From: Ectothiorhodospiraceae bacterium
Lineage (GTDB): Bacteria; Pseudomonadota; Gammaproteobacteria; HK1
Reading direction: 5' to 3'
DNA length: 64,000 nucleotides
Assembly: GCA_024234875.1 (NCBI GenBank)
Contig: JACKNM010000003.1
Span: 674,001-738,000 of the forward strand
Part shown: positions 18,588 to 27,290 of the stretch, piece after piece
Layout: each line of letters opens with the position of its first letter
Position numbering within the stretch: position 1 is the stretch's first letter
Position numbers and translations under genes: made by a program
Notes under the pieces: generated by a model
Database searches by the model: none
What the model saw: the letters and a program-made list of their open reading frames with translations, nothing else
What the model was told of the DNA's origin: nothing

Positions 18588-19424
18588 ATGTCGAGTCCAT
18601 CGAGCCCGCACGTGCCGACTGGCGCCCCCATCGTCGAGGTGCGGGGACTGTCGTTCCGGCGCGGCGGGAAGGCGATATTCGACGAGGTCGACCTCGACAT
18701 CCCGCGCGGCAAGGTCACCGCCATCATGGGTCCGAGTGGGACCGGCAAGACCACCTTGCTCAAGCTGATCGGTGGTCAGCTCCGACCCGATGCCGGTGTG
18801 GTGCGGGTCGACGGTCTCGACGTGCATGCAATTCCGCGGGACCGTCTGTTCGAGCTGCGAAAACGAGTCGGCATGCTGTTCCAGAGCGGCGCCCTGCTCA
18901 CCGATCTCACGGTGTTCGAGAACGTCGCCTTCCCGCTGCGTGAGCACACCCGGCTGGACGAGGCGCTGATCCGGACCCTAGTGCTGTCGAAGCTGGAGGC
19001 GGTCGGGTTACGTGGTGCCCGGCACCTGTACCCGCGCGAGCTCTCGGGTGGGATGGCCCGCCGAGCCGCCCTCGCCCGTGCGATCGCGCTCGATCCGATG
19101 ATGGTGCTCTACGACGAGCCGTTCTCCGGCCAGGACCCGATCACCATGGGCATCCTGGTGCGCCTGATTCGCCGCCTCAACGACGCGCTCGGGCTGACCA
19201 GCATCGTGGTTTCCCACGACGTGCCCGAGACCTGCTCGATCGCCGACCAGGTCTATGTCCTGGCCGGCGGCAAGGTGGTCGGGCGCGGCGCGCCGGCCGA
19301 GCTCCAGGCGAGCGAGTCGCCGTGGGTGCGGCAATTCATCGGCGGGCTCCCGGACGGGCCGGTGCCGTTCCACCATCCGGCCGTGCCCTATCTCGATGAC
19401 CTGCTGGCGGGGCCGCCGCGATGA
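18588..19424 (+). CDS. mlaF: Mla phospholipid transport ATP-binding protein MlaF
   Basis: MlaF is the cytoplasmic ATPase of the MlaFEDB complex that moves phospholipids between the inner and outer membranes. The 278-residue ABC protein has Walker A GPSGTGKTT, a Q-loop (MLFQSGALL), signature LSGGM, Walker B MVLYDEPFSGQDP and a switch His (VVSHD). It is the first gene of a compact operon and overlaps mlaE by 4 nt. The ATG at 18588 has little ribosome-binding sequence upstream. Confidence 0.94.
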   Translation: MSSPSSPHVPTGAPIVEVRGLSFRRGGKAIFDEVDLDIPRGKVTAIMGPSGTGKTTLLKLIGGQLRPDAGVVRVDGLDVHAIPRDRLFELRKRVGMLFQSGALLTDLTVFENVAFPLREHTRLDEALIRTLVLSKLEAVGLRGARHLYPRELSGGMARRAALARAIALDPMMVLYDEPFSGQDPITMGILVRLIRRLNDALGLTSIVVSHDVPETCSIADQVYVLAGGKVVGRGAPAELQASESPWVRQFIGGLPDGPVPFHHPAVPYLDDLLAGPPR

Positions 19425-20203
19425 CCGGTTCCCTCGCCGCGCTCGGGCGTTGGGCAATCGGGGTGTTCGGCCGTCTCGGACGGGGGCATCTGTTCCTGCT
19501 CCAGGTGCTCGGCGCGAGCGCCACCCTCTTGCCGCGTTTCGGTCTGGTCGTCGCCCAGATCTGGTCGGTCGGAGTGCTCTCCCTGCTGATTATCATCGTC
19601 GCCGGGACGTTCGTCGGAATGGTCCTCGGACTGCAGGGGTATAATACGCTCGTTGACTTCGGGGCCGAGGAGTCGCTCGGCGTCGCCGTCGCCAAGTCCT
19701 TGACTCGAGAGCTCGGACCGGTGATCGCGGCGCTGCTGTTCGCGGGCCGGGCCGGCTCGGCGCTGACCGCCGAGATCGGCTTGATGAAGGCGACCGAGCA
19801 GCTCGAGGGCATGGAGATGATGGCGGTCGACCCGCTGCGGCGGGTGGTCGCGCCGCGGTTCCTGGCCGGGCTGATCGCGATGCCGCTGCTCGCCGCGATC
19901 TTCACCGCCATCGGCGTGCTCGGCGGCTACTTCGTCGGCGTCGGGTTGCTCGGGGTCGACGATGGCGCCTTCTGGTCGCAGATGCAGGCCAAGGTGGAGC
20001 TCATGGACGACGTCGTGAACGGCGTCGTGGTCAAGAGCCTGGTGTTCGGATGGGTGGTCACCTGGATCGCGGTCTTCGAGGGATACGACTGCGTGCCGAC
20101 CTCCGAGGGGGTCGGCAAGGCCACGACCCGCACCGTGGTGCATTCGTCACTCGCGGTGCTGGGATTGGACTTCGTGCTGACGGCGCTGATGTTCAATCAG
20201 TGA
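19421..20203 (+). CDS. mlaE: Mla phospholipid transport permease MlaE
   Basis: This is the 260-residue permease of the Mla ABC transporter, with five or six predicted membrane helices. Family landmarks include the GFGxxxxxG-like GTFVGMVLGLQGYNTL, the coupling-helix region ELGPVIAALLFAGRAGSALTAEIGLMKATEQLEGMEMM, and RRVVAPRFLAG. It sits in the inner membrane between MlaF and the MlaD ring. The start codon overlaps the end of mlaF (ATGA). Confidence 0.95.
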   Translation: MTGSLAALGRWAIGVFGRLGRGHLFLLQVLGASATLLPRFGLVVAQIWSVGVLSLLIIIVAGTFVGMVLGLQGYNTLVDFGAEESLGVAVAKSLTRELGPVIAALLFAGRAGSALTAEIGLMKATEQLEGMEMMAVDPLRRVVAPRFLAGLIAMPLLAAIFTAIGVLGGYFVGVGLLGVDDGAFWSQMQAKVELMDDVVNGVVVKSLVFGWVVTWIAVFEGYDCVPTSEGVGKATTRTVVHSSLAVLGLDFVLTALMFNQ

Positions 20204-20254
20204 TGCGGCAAGGCCGATGATTGGTCCGGCGATGAATGCAACGAGGCGGACGGC

Positions 20255-20722
20255 TTGAACACGCGAACGGTCGAGATCGGGGTGGGAGTGTTCGTCGCGC
20301 TCGGGTTCGCCGCGCTGCTGATGTTGGCGATGCGGGTGAGCAATCTGGCGGAGTCCGGAGGCGGGCACGGCTACTCGGTCGTCGCCCACTTCGACAATGT
20401 CGGTGGCCTCAAGGTCCGGTCGCCGGTGACCATCGCGGGCGTTCGTGTCGGGCGGGTGTCCGACATCCGCTACGACAGTGAGCACTACGTCGCGGCGGTG
20501 ACGATGTCCATCGAGCCCCAATTCGACCGCATTCCGGCCGACAGCAGCGCGTCGGTCCTCACCGCCGGTCTGCTCGGCGAGCAGTACATCGGGTTGGAGC
20601 CGGGCGGCGACGAGACCAGCCTCAAGGACGGGGACGAGATCAAGTTCACCCAGTCGGCGTTGGTGCTGGAGCAGGTGGTCGGCCAGTTCCTGTTCAGCAA
20701 GGCGTCCGAAGGGAGCAAGTGA
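20255..20722 (+). CDS. mlaD: Mla phospholipid transport MCE-domain protein MlaD
   Basis: MlaD forms a hexameric periplasmic ring, anchored in the inner membrane, that passes lipids between MlaE and MlaC. The 155-residue protein has one N-terminal membrane helix (about residues 6-28) and one MCE domain with FDNVGGLKVRSPVTIAGVRVGRV and the GLLGEQYIGLEPGG motif. The start is a TTG at 20255, preceded by GAGGCGG; homology to the family begins there. Confidence 0.94.
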   Translation: MNTRTVEIGVGVFVALGFAALLMLAMRVSNLAESGGGHGYSVVAHFDNVGGLKVRSPVTIAGVRVGRVSDIRYDSEHYVAAVTMSIEPQFDRIPADSSASVLTAGLLGEQYIGLEPGGDETSLKDGDEIKFTQSALVLEQVVGQFLFSKASEGSK

Positions 20723-20728
20723 GAAGGG

Positions 20729-21355
20729 ATGAGCACCATGCAGCTTCGAATGCCCATCATCGCCATGCTCGCCATCGTCCTCGGTTGGGGGGCGGCGGCG
20801 TGGGCCGACGAGCCGCCGGCACAGACCCTGGTGCGCGACACCACCGACAAGGTGGTGTCGGCGTTGAAGCGCGAGCGCGATGCGATCGAGGCCGACCCGG
20901 AGCGGCTCTACACGCTGGTGGACGAGATCGTGCTGCCCCACTTCGACTTCGTGCGCATGTCGCAGCGCGTGCTCGGAAAGTACTGGCGCGACGCGAGTGA
21001 CGAGCAGCAGCAGCGCTTCGCGCGCGAGTTCCAGGCGTTGCTGGTTCGGACCTATGCGACCGCGTTGCAGGAGTACCGCGACCAGACCATTCGCTTCCTG
21101 CCATCGCGTGAGCGGCCCGGCGGCGACGAGGTGAGCGTGCGCACCGAGGTCGAGCAGCCCGGCGGCCCGCCGATCCCGATCAGCTATGAGATGACGCGGG
21201 TCGGCGAGGCCTGGAAGGTCTTCGACGTCGCCATCGATGGCGTGAGCCTGGTGATCAACTATCGCTCGACGTTCGCCAACGAGATCCGCCAAAAGGGGAT
21301 CGACGGGCTGATCGAGCGGCTGCAGGCGCACAATCGCGAGAAGCGTGGCGCGTGA
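20729..21355 (+). CDS. mlaC: Mla phospholipid-binding protein MlaC
   Basis: MlaC is the periplasmic shuttle carrying phospholipid between MlaA at the outer membrane and MlaD. The 208-residue precursor has a signal peptide, probably cleaved after AWA near residue 26. The Tol-Tol-Ttg2-type fold follows with VLPHFDFVRMSQRVLGKYW, FQALLVRTYATALQEY and the C-terminal WKVFDVAIDGVSLVINYRSTF. GAAGGG lies ahead of the ATG. The gene overlaps mlaB by 4 nt. Confidence 0.94.
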   Translation: MSTMQLRMPIIAMLAIVLGWGAAAWADEPPAQTLVRDTTDKVVSALKRERDAIEADPERLYTLVDEIVLPHFDFVRMSQRVLGKYWRDASDEQQQRFAREFQALLVRTYATALQEYRDQTIRFLPSRERPGGDEVSVRTEVEQPGGPPIPISYEMTRVGEAWKVFDVAIDGVSLVINYRSTFANEIRQKGIDGLIERLQAHNREKRGA

Positions 21356-21702
21356 GCGCGGCGCAGGCGACCCGTGAGGCGGACGGGCGGCTGGTCCTGC
21401 GTGGCCCGCTGACGTTCGCCACGGTAGACGAGCTGCTGGCGACGGTCCGTGCCGCAGCCGGGGTGCCCCGCCTGCGGGTGGACCTGGACGCGGTGTCGAC
21501 GACCGACAGCGCGGGCGTCGCGTTGCTGGTCGAGATTCTGCGGGTGGCGCGGCGCCAGGGCGGTGAGGTGACCTTCGAGAACCCTCCCGACCAGCTCCTC
21601 GCCATCGCTGGCACCAGTGGACTGGATGCGGTCCTGCTCGGTCGCTCGTCGGGTGGTGACGTGCTCGCCACCGCGGCACCGGTCAGCGGGTCGGGAAACT
21701 GA
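21352..21702 (+). CDS. mlaB: STAS-domain protein MlaB
   Basis: MlaB is a cytoplasmic STAS protein that binds MlaF and is needed for transporter assembly and activity. The 116-residue protein carries the STAS pattern VDLDAVSTTDSAGVALLVEILR around residues 42-63. The GTG start (21352) overlaps the mlaC stop. The last 20 residues (ATAAPVSGSGN) look disordered. Confidence 0.88.
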   Translation: MSAAQATREADGRLVLRGPLTFATVDELLATVRAAAGVPRLRVDLDAVSTTDSAGVALLVEILRVARRQGGEVTFENPPDQLLAIAGTSGLDAVLLGRSSGGDVLATAAPVSGSGN

Positions 21703-21751
21703 GACGAAACGGCGCGAGCGCGCCATCGCGGCAGCGGGGGAGGGCAGCGGG

Positions 21752-21997
21752 GTGAATCCGGCGGAGATCGAGCGGCTCATCGCGGCGGGGCTCGAGACCG
21801 ACCACGTCGCGGTGAGCGGAGACGGTCGGCACTTCGAGGCCATCGTGGTCAGCTCGGCATTCGCCGGTAAGGCCGTGCTCGCTCAGCACCGCATGGTCTA
21901 CGCGACGCTCGGCGACCGCTTCGACCGCGACGAGCTGCACGCGCTGTCCATCAAGACATTCACGCCCGAGCAGTGGGCGCGTACGGGGCGCGGCTGA
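21752..21997 (+). CDS. ibaG: BolA-family protein IbaG
   Basis: This 81-residue BolA-fold protein has the invariant GDGRHFEAIVVSSAFAGKAVLAQHRMVYATLGD and the C-terminal LSIKTFTPEQW. BolA/IbaG proteins bind monothiol glutaredoxins and [2Fe-2S] clusters. The GTG at 21752 is chosen because the family starts there and GGAGGG lies 7 nt upstream; the open frame reaches further back but only overlaps mlaB out of frame. The position between mlaB and murA is conserved in Gammaproteobacteria. Confidence 0.92.
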   Translation: MNPAEIERLIAAGLETDHVAVSGDGRHFEAIVVSSAFAGKAVLAQHRMVYATLGDRFDRDELHALSIKTFTPEQWARTGRG

Positions 21998-22054
21998 GCG
22001 CCCCGCGCGCGCCGCTCGGCCCTGGGAGTCGGTTCCATCAATCAGCCCACACCC

Positions 22055-23314
22055 TTGGACAAGCTCATCATCAGTGGCGGATACCCGCTTTCCGGGGAGA
22101 TCCGCATCTCGGGAGCGAAGAACGCCGCCTTGCCGATCCTCGCCGCGACACTGCTCGCGGACGGACCGGTGACCGTCGGCAACATCCCGCACCTCCATGA
22201 CATCACCACCACGATGGAGCTCCTCGGACGAATGGGGGTCAGTCTCATCGTCGACGAGCGGATGAACATCGAGGTCGACCCGACCACCATCCGCGAGCTG
22301 TTCGCGCCCTACGACCTCGTCAAGACGATGCGCGCGTCCATCCTCGTGCTCGGCCCGCTGCTGTCGCGGTTCGGTGAGGCGGTGGTGTCGCTGCCCGGCG
22401 GATGCGCCATCGGCTCGCGGCCGGTGAACCTCCACATCGAGGGTCTCTCGAAGATGGGGGCCGACATCCGCGTCGAGGGCGGCTACATCCACGCCCGGGC
22501 CAAACGGCTGCACGGCGCGCGCCTGGTGATGGACCTGGTGACGGTCACCGGGACCGAGAACCTGATGATGGCCGCGACCCTCGCCAAGGGCACCACCATC
22601 ATCGAGAACGCCGCGCGCGAGCCCGAGGTGGTCGATCTCGCCAATTGCCTGAACGCGATGGGCGGCAACGTCACCGGCGCCGGCTCGGCGACGATCGTCG
22701 TCGAGGGCGTGGACAATCTGCGCGGCACCCACTACGACGTGCTCCCCGACCGCATCGAGAGCGGGACCTACCTGGTGGCGGCCGCGATCACCGGCGGCAA
22801 GATCAAGATCAAGGACACCCGTCCCTGGATGCTCGATGCGGTGACCGAGAAGCTGCGCGAGACCGGCGCCGACATGGAGGTGGGCGACACCTGGATCTCG
22901 CTCGACATGCACGAGCGGCGCCCGCAGGCGGTGAACATCACCACCTCGCCCTATCCGGCGTTCCCGACCGACATGCAGGCCCAGTTCACCGCGCTCAACG
23001 CGGTCTCCGAGGGCACCGCGATGATCTCGGAGACGGTGTTCGAGAATCGCTTCATGCACGTGCACGAGCTGCAGCGCATGGGGGCGGACATCCGTCTGCA
23101 AGGAAATACTGCATTCACACGCGGGGTCGGGCGGCTCACCGGGGCGCCGGTGATGGCGACCGATCTCCGCGCCTCGGCAAGCCTCGTCCTGGCCGGGCTG
23201 GTGGCCGAAGGTGACACCGTGGTCGATCGCATCTATCACATCGATCGGGGCTACGAGAGCATCGAGGAGAAGCTCGCGAAGCTCGGTGCGCGGATCCGTC
23301 GTGTTCCCGGCTGA
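22055..23314 (+). CDS. murA: UDP-N-acetylglucosamine 1-carboxyvinyltransferase MurA
   Basis: MurA makes the first committed step of peptidoglycan synthesis, transferring enolpyruvate from PEP to UDP-GlcNAc in the cytoplasm. The 419-residue length is standard. Conserved features are the N-terminal GGYPLSGEIRISGAKNAALPIL, the active-site loop GGCAIGSRPVNLH with Cys117 (target of fosfomycin in the family), and FPTDMQAQFTAL. The start is TTG at 22055, where homology begins (LDKLIISGG), with only a weak ribosome-binding site. Confidence 0.96.
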   Translation: MDKLIISGGYPLSGEIRISGAKNAALPILAATLLADGPVTVGNIPHLHDITTTMELLGRMGVSLIVDERMNIEVDPTTIRELFAPYDLVKTMRASILVLGPLLSRFGEAVVSLPGGCAIGSRPVNLHIEGLSKMGADIRVEGGYIHARAKRLHGARLVMDLVTVTGTENLMMAATLAKGTTIIENAAREPEVVDLANCLNAMGGNVTGAGSATIVVEGVDNLRGTHYDVLPDRIESGTYLVAAAITGGKIKIKDTRPWMLDAVTEKLRETGADMEVGDTWISLDMHERRPQAVNITTSPYPAFPTDMQAQFTALNAVSEGTAMISETVFENRFMHVHELQRMGADIRLQGNTAFTRGVGRLTGAPVMATDLRASASLVLAGLVAEGDTVVDRIYHIDRGYESIEEKLAKLGARIRRVPG

Positions 23315-23353
23315 CGCGGTCGCGCGGGTGGTGGCGGCGCGACGACGGGAGAC

Positions 23354-24022
23354 GTGGTGGTGTTGACTCTGGCGCTGTCGAAGGGGCGAATCCTCGACGA
23401 CACCCTGCCGCTGCTCGCCGGGCTCGGGATCGTTCCGGAGGTCGATCCGGAATCCAGTCGCAAGCTGGTCCTGGGCACCAACCATCCGGACTTGAGATTG
23501 CTGGTGCTGCGGGCGCAGGACGTCCCGACTTTCGTCGAGCACGGTGCTGCCGACCTCGGTGTCGCGGGCAAGGACGTGCTGATGGAGCACGGCGCGGCCG
23601 GGCTCTACGAGCCGCTCGACCTCGGTATCGCACGTTGCCGCATCATGGTGGCCGCGCGGGCCGACGCCCCACCGATCGTCGGCCGCCCACGTGTCGCCAC
23701 CAAGTACCCGATGATCGCGCGCCGCCACTTCGCAGCGAAGGGGGTGCAGGTCGAGGTGATCAAGCTCTACGGATCGATGGAGCTGGCGCCACTGGTCGGG
23801 CTGGCCGACCGCATCGTGGACCTGGTGGACACCGGCAAGACGCTGGAGGCCAACGGGCTGGTCGAGGTCGAGCACATCGCCGACATCAGCTCTCGGCTGG
23901 TGGTCAACAAGGCGTCGATGAAGATGAAGCACGCGGCCGTGCGCGACCTGATCTCGCGCCTGGCCGGGGCGGTCGGCGCCGAGCACGGGCGACCGCGGCG
24001 CGCCGCGGTGGGGAGCGTGTGA
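23354..24022 (+). CDS. hisG: ATP phosphoribosyltransferase HisG, short form
   Basis: HisG condenses ATP and PRPP in the first step of histidine synthesis. At 222 residues this is the short form, which lacks the C-terminal regulatory domain and in known cases works with HisZ; hisZ is not in the window. Motifs include LALSKGRILDDTLPLL, RAQDVPTFVEHGAADLGVAGKD and the PRPP site DRIVDLVDTGKTLEANGL. The first of tandem GTG codons is used as start. The gene overlaps hisD by 1 nt (TGATG). Confidence 0.94.
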   Translation: MVVLTLALSKGRILDDTLPLLAGLGIVPEVDPESSRKLVLGTNHPDLRLLVLRAQDVPTFVEHGAADLGVAGKDVLMEHGAAGLYEPLDLGIARCRIMVAARADAPPIVGRPRVATKYPMIARRHFAAKGVQVEVIKLYGSMELAPLVGLADRIVDLVDTGKTLEANGLVEVEHIADISSRLVVNKASMKMKHAAVRDLISRLAGAVGAEHGRPRRAAVGSV

Positions 24023-25356
24023 TGCGCATGCGGCGCTTCGACAGCCGGGCGCCCGACTTCGCGGCCCGATTCCGCGAGTTGGCGGCGAGCGAGGTCGAGT
24101 GGGACCTCGACATGGAGCGCGACGTCCGCGCGATTCTCGCGCGCGTGCGTGCCGAGGGTGACGCGGCGCTGGTGGAGTTGACCGCGCGACTGGACCGCCA
24201 CGTCGTCGAGAGCGCGCAGGAGCTGGTGGTCGGGCCGGACCGGGTCGAGGCCGCGTGGGCGCGACTGCCGGTGGCCGAGCGTGACGCGCTCGAGGCGGCG
24301 GCCCGGCGTATCCGTGACTATCACGAGCGCCAGAGAATCGAGTCGTGGCAGGCCACCGACGAGCACGGCAACGTGCTCGGGCAGCACGTCACGGCGCTCG
24401 ACCGCGTCGGCATGTACGTGCCGGGCGGGAAGGCCGCCTATCCGTCGTCGGTCTTGATGAATGCGATTCCGGCCAAGGTCGCGGGCGTGGCCGAGGTGGT
24501 GATGACGGTGCCGGCTCCCGGTGGCGCGTTGAACGACGCGGTGCTGGGCGCGGCGCGGGTGGCCGGGGTCGGGCGGATCATCACCGTCGGTGGCGCGCAG
24601 GCGGTCGGTGCTCTGGCCTACGGGACCGGTGTGGTGCCGGCGGTCGACAAGATCGTGGGCCCGGGCAATGCCTGGGTGGCGATGGCCAAGCGCCTGGTCT
24701 TCGGGACGGTGGGGATCGACATGATCGCAGGGCCGTCGGAGATCGTGGTGGTGTGCGATGGGCACACCCCGGCGGAATGGATCGCCGTCGACCTGTTCTC
24801 GCAGGCCGAGCACGACGAGGATGCCCGAGCCATCCTGCTCTGTCCCGACGACGCCTACCTCGACGCGGTCCAGGCAGAGGTCGAGCGCCTGCTGCCGACG
24901 ATGGAGCGCTCGCAGATCATCGCCACCTCGCTCTCCGAGCGGGGCGCCCTGGTGCGGGTGCGGGATCTCGAGGAGGCGGTCGAGCTCGTCAACCAGCTCG
25001 CGCCGGAGCACCTCGAGCTATCGGTCGAGGCGCCCGATGCGCTGTTGCCGCGCCTCCGGCACGCGGGTGCGGTATTCCTCGGGCGTCATACTCCGGAGGC
25101 CCTCGGCGACTACTGTGCCGGTCCGAACCACGTGCTGCCGACCGCACGTACCGCGCGCTTCTCGTCGCCGCTCGGGGTCTACGATTTCCAGAAGCGAACC
25201 AGCCTCATCGGCTGTAGTCCTGGCGGGGCAATCCCCCTGGCGCGGGTGGCCTCGGTGCTCGCCCGCCGCGAGGCGCTCACCGCCCATGCGCGCTCGGCCG
25301 AGCTGCGCATCGAGGCTGGCAACGGCCCGGCGAGGGCCGACGGAGACAGCCGATGA
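24022..25356 (+). CDS. hisD: Histidinol dehydrogenase HisD
   Basis: HisD is the Zn-dependent enzyme that oxidises L-histidinol to histidine in two NAD-linked steps. The 444-residue protein carries GMYVPGGKAAYPSSVLMNAIPAKVAGV, GGAQAVGALAYGT, KIVGPGNAWVA, GPSEIVVV and the metal and catalytic segment DLFSQAEHDEDA. The ATG at 24022 is chosen because it overlaps the hisG stop and begins the homologous region; the frame itself is open further upstream inside hisG. Confidence 0.96.
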   Translation: MRMRRFDSRAPDFAARFRELAASEVEWDLDMERDVRAILARVRAEGDAALVELTARLDRHVVESAQELVVGPDRVEAAWARLPVAERDALEAAARRIRDYHERQRIESWQATDEHGNVLGQHVTALDRVGMYVPGGKAAYPSSVLMNAIPAKVAGVAEVVMTVPAPGGALNDAVLGAARVAGVGRIITVGGAQAVGALAYGTGVVPAVDKIVGPGNAWVAMAKRLVFGTVGIDMIAGPSEIVVVCDGHTPAEWIAVDLFSQAEHDEDARAILLCPDDAYLDAVQAEVERLLPTMERSQIIATSLSERGALVRVRDLEEAVELVNQLAPEHLELSVEAPDALLPRLRHAGAVFLGRHTPEALGDYCAGPNHVLPTARTARFSSPLGVYDFQKRTSLIGCSPGGAIPLARVASVLARREALTAHARSAELRIEAGNGPARADGDSR

Positions 25357-26435
25357 CCGATTCCGCCGCGGCGCGCGTGCAACGGCTCGTTCCCGAGGGG
25401 ATCCGTGGCCTGTCCGCCTATCACGTGGCCGACTCTCGTGGCTACGTGAAGCTGGATGCGATGGAGAACCCGTATCCCTGGCCCGAGGATTTGCGCGACG
25501 CCTGGCTCGCGCGGCTGCGGGGCGAGCAACCGAACCGGTATCCGGAGTCGAGCGCGCCATCACTGAACCGACTCCTGCGCCAGGTGATGGCAATCCCCGA
25601 CGGGCTCGAGCTCGTTCTCGGCAACGGCTCGGACGAGCTGATCCAGCTCCTGATGCTCGCGGTGGCGCCCGGCACGCCCGTGCTCGCACCGGAGCCGAGC
25701 TTCAGCATGTACGCGGTGTGTGCCCGGGTGCTCGGGCGACCCTATGTTCCCGTCGCGCTCGACCCGCAGACGTTCGCGCTGCGTCGCGCGGCGATGCTGG
25801 AGGCCATCGAGGCCCACCGCCCGGGGCTGGTCTTCATCGCCTACCCCAACAACCCGACCGGCAACCTGTTCGAGCGGGCGGACGTCGAGGCGGTGATCGA
25901 GGCGAGTCCCGGTCTGGTGGTCATCGACGAGGCGTACGCCCCTTTCGCCGGGGTGACGATGGTCGACGCCGCGCTCTCCCGGCCGAACGTGGTGGTGGTG
26001 CGGACGGTGTCGAAGCTCGGCCTGGCGGGCCTGCGGCTCGGGCTGCTGTGCGGGCAGACGGAATGGGCGACGGAGCTCGAGAAGGTACGCCTTCCGTACA
26101 ACATCAACATCCTCACTCGGGCGAGCGCCGAGTTCGCGCTGGAGCACCACCGCGTCTTCGACCGCCAGGTGGCACGGATTCTCGAGGACCGCGAGCAGCT
26201 GCTCGGTCGGCTGCAGGCGATGAACGCGGTCGATGTGTGGCCGAGCGCGGCGAACTTCCTGCTGGTCCGGGTGCCCGGGCGGGGCGCGGGGCTGGTCGAC
26301 GCGCTCAAGGCCGAGGGCGTCCTGGTCCGTCGGCTCCACGGCTCGAGTCCGCTGCTGGAGGACTGCATCCGGGTCTCCGTCGGGACCCCGGAGGAGAACG
26401 AGGCCTTCCTCGCTGCTCTGGCTGCGGTGCTCTGA
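25353..26435 (+). CDS. hisC: Histidinol-phosphate aminotransferase HisC
   Basis: HisC is a PLP enzyme converting imidazole-acetol phosphate to histidinol phosphate with glutamate. The 360-residue fold-type-I transferase shows KLDAMENPYPWP, NGSDELIQLLMLA, AYPNNPTGNLF, the acidic VIDEAYAPF, and the PLP-lysine segment RTVSKLGLAGLRLG. It overlaps hisD by 4 nt and ends the murA-his block. Such enzymes may also transaminate aromatic amino acids. Confidence 0.94.
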   Translation: MTDSAAARVQRLVPEGIRGLSAYHVADSRGYVKLDAMENPYPWPEDLRDAWLARLRGEQPNRYPESSAPSLNRLLRQVMAIPDGLELVLGNGSDELIQLLMLAVAPGTPVLAPEPSFSMYAVCARVLGRPYVPVALDPQTFALRRAAMLEAIEAHRPGLVFIAYPNNPTGNLFERADVEAVIEASPGLVVIDEAYAPFAGVTMVDAALSRPNVVVVRTVSKLGLAGLRLGLLCGQTEWATELEKVRLPYNINILTRASAEFALEHHRVFDRQVARILEDREQLLGRLQAMNAVDVWPSAANFLLVRVPGRGAGLVDALKAEGVLVRRLHGSSPLLEDCIRVSVGTPEENEAFLAALAAVL

Positions 26436-26563
26436 CCACCGGGCGTCCCCGAGGTGGGGCGATACGCCGCGTGGCCGCTCCCTGGCGGCGACCGGCGCAT
26501 CGTCGGTATTGCCGGCGACGGCACGAATCGACGCGGACCCTCGTCCCTGACGGGCATTTGGCC

Positions 26564-26590
26564 TTGACCTTGGCGGCGTCGGTGTAGGAT
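26564..26590 (+). promoter_or_regulatory. Candidate promoter for petABC
   Basis: TTGACC (26564-26569) and TAGGAT (26585-26590) are separated by 15 bp, about 105 bp ahead of petA in the 261-bp gap after hisC. The boxes resemble sigma-70 elements, but the spacing is two bases short of ideal. It is the best candidate in the gap. Confidence 0.4.
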
Positions 26591-26696
26591 CCTTGCGCGG
26601 TTTCGTGCACAAATCTCGTCCGCTCGTCCGTAGCCGCTCGGTCTCGTCCCGCCGCGGTTCCCGCGGCGAGCCCCCGAACAAGGAGTCTCCATCGCC

Positions 26697-27290
26697 ATGA
26701 GTGCAGATGGTGCCGATCTGCGTCGCCGCCGTTTCCTGACCGGCGCGGTGACAGTGGTCGGTGGCGTCGGCGCGGCATTTGCCGCCTGGCCGTTCGCCTC
26801 CGCCTGGCAGCCAAGTGAGCGTGCCCGAGCCATCGGCGCGCCGATCGAGGTCGATATCAGCAAGCTCGAGCCGGGTCGCCTGCTCACCGACAAGTGGCAG
26901 GGCAAGCCGGTGTGGATCATGCGCCGCACCGAGGACGTGCTGACCCAGCTTCCGGGTCTCGACGGCGAGCTGCGTGATCCGAAGTCCGAGGAGGACCAGC
27001 AGCCGTCCTACGCCACGAACGAGTATCGCTCGATCAAGCCCGAGGTCCTGGTCCTGGTCGGACTGTGCACCCACCTCGGTTGCTCGCCGACCTACCTCAA
27101 GGCGGGCGATCCGCAGCTCGGGGCCGAATGGAAGGGCGGTTTCTTCTGCCCCTGCCACGGCTCGCGGTTCGACCTCGCCGGGCGCGTGTTCGCGGGCGTG
27201 CCGGCACCGACCAACCTGGTCGTGCCGCCGCACAAGTACCTCAGCGATACGCGCATTCTGATCGGCGAGGATTCCGGGGGGGCGGCCTGA
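26697..27290 (+). CDS. petA: Ubiquinol-cytochrome c reductase iron-sulfur (Rieske) subunit
   Basis: This is the Rieske [2Fe-2S] subunit of the bc1 complex, which takes electrons from ubiquinol and passes them to cytochrome c1. The 197-residue protein has a twin-arginine-like N-terminus (RRRRFLTGAVTVVGGVGAAFAAWP) that serves as the membrane anchor. The two cluster boxes are CTHLGC at 124-129 and CPCHGS from 151. AAGGAG lies 9-10 nt ahead of the ATG. It overlaps petB by one base (TGATG). Confidence 0.96.
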   Translation: MSADGADLRRRRFLTGAVTVVGGVGAAFAAWPFASAWQPSERARAIGAPIEVDISKLEPGRLLTDKWQGKPVWIMRRTEDVLTQLPGLDGELRDPKSEEDQQPSYATNEYRSIKPEVLVLVGLCTHLGCSPTYLKAGDPQLGAEWKGGFFCPCHGSRFDLAGRVFAGVPAPTNLVVPPHKYLSDTRILIGEDSGGAA

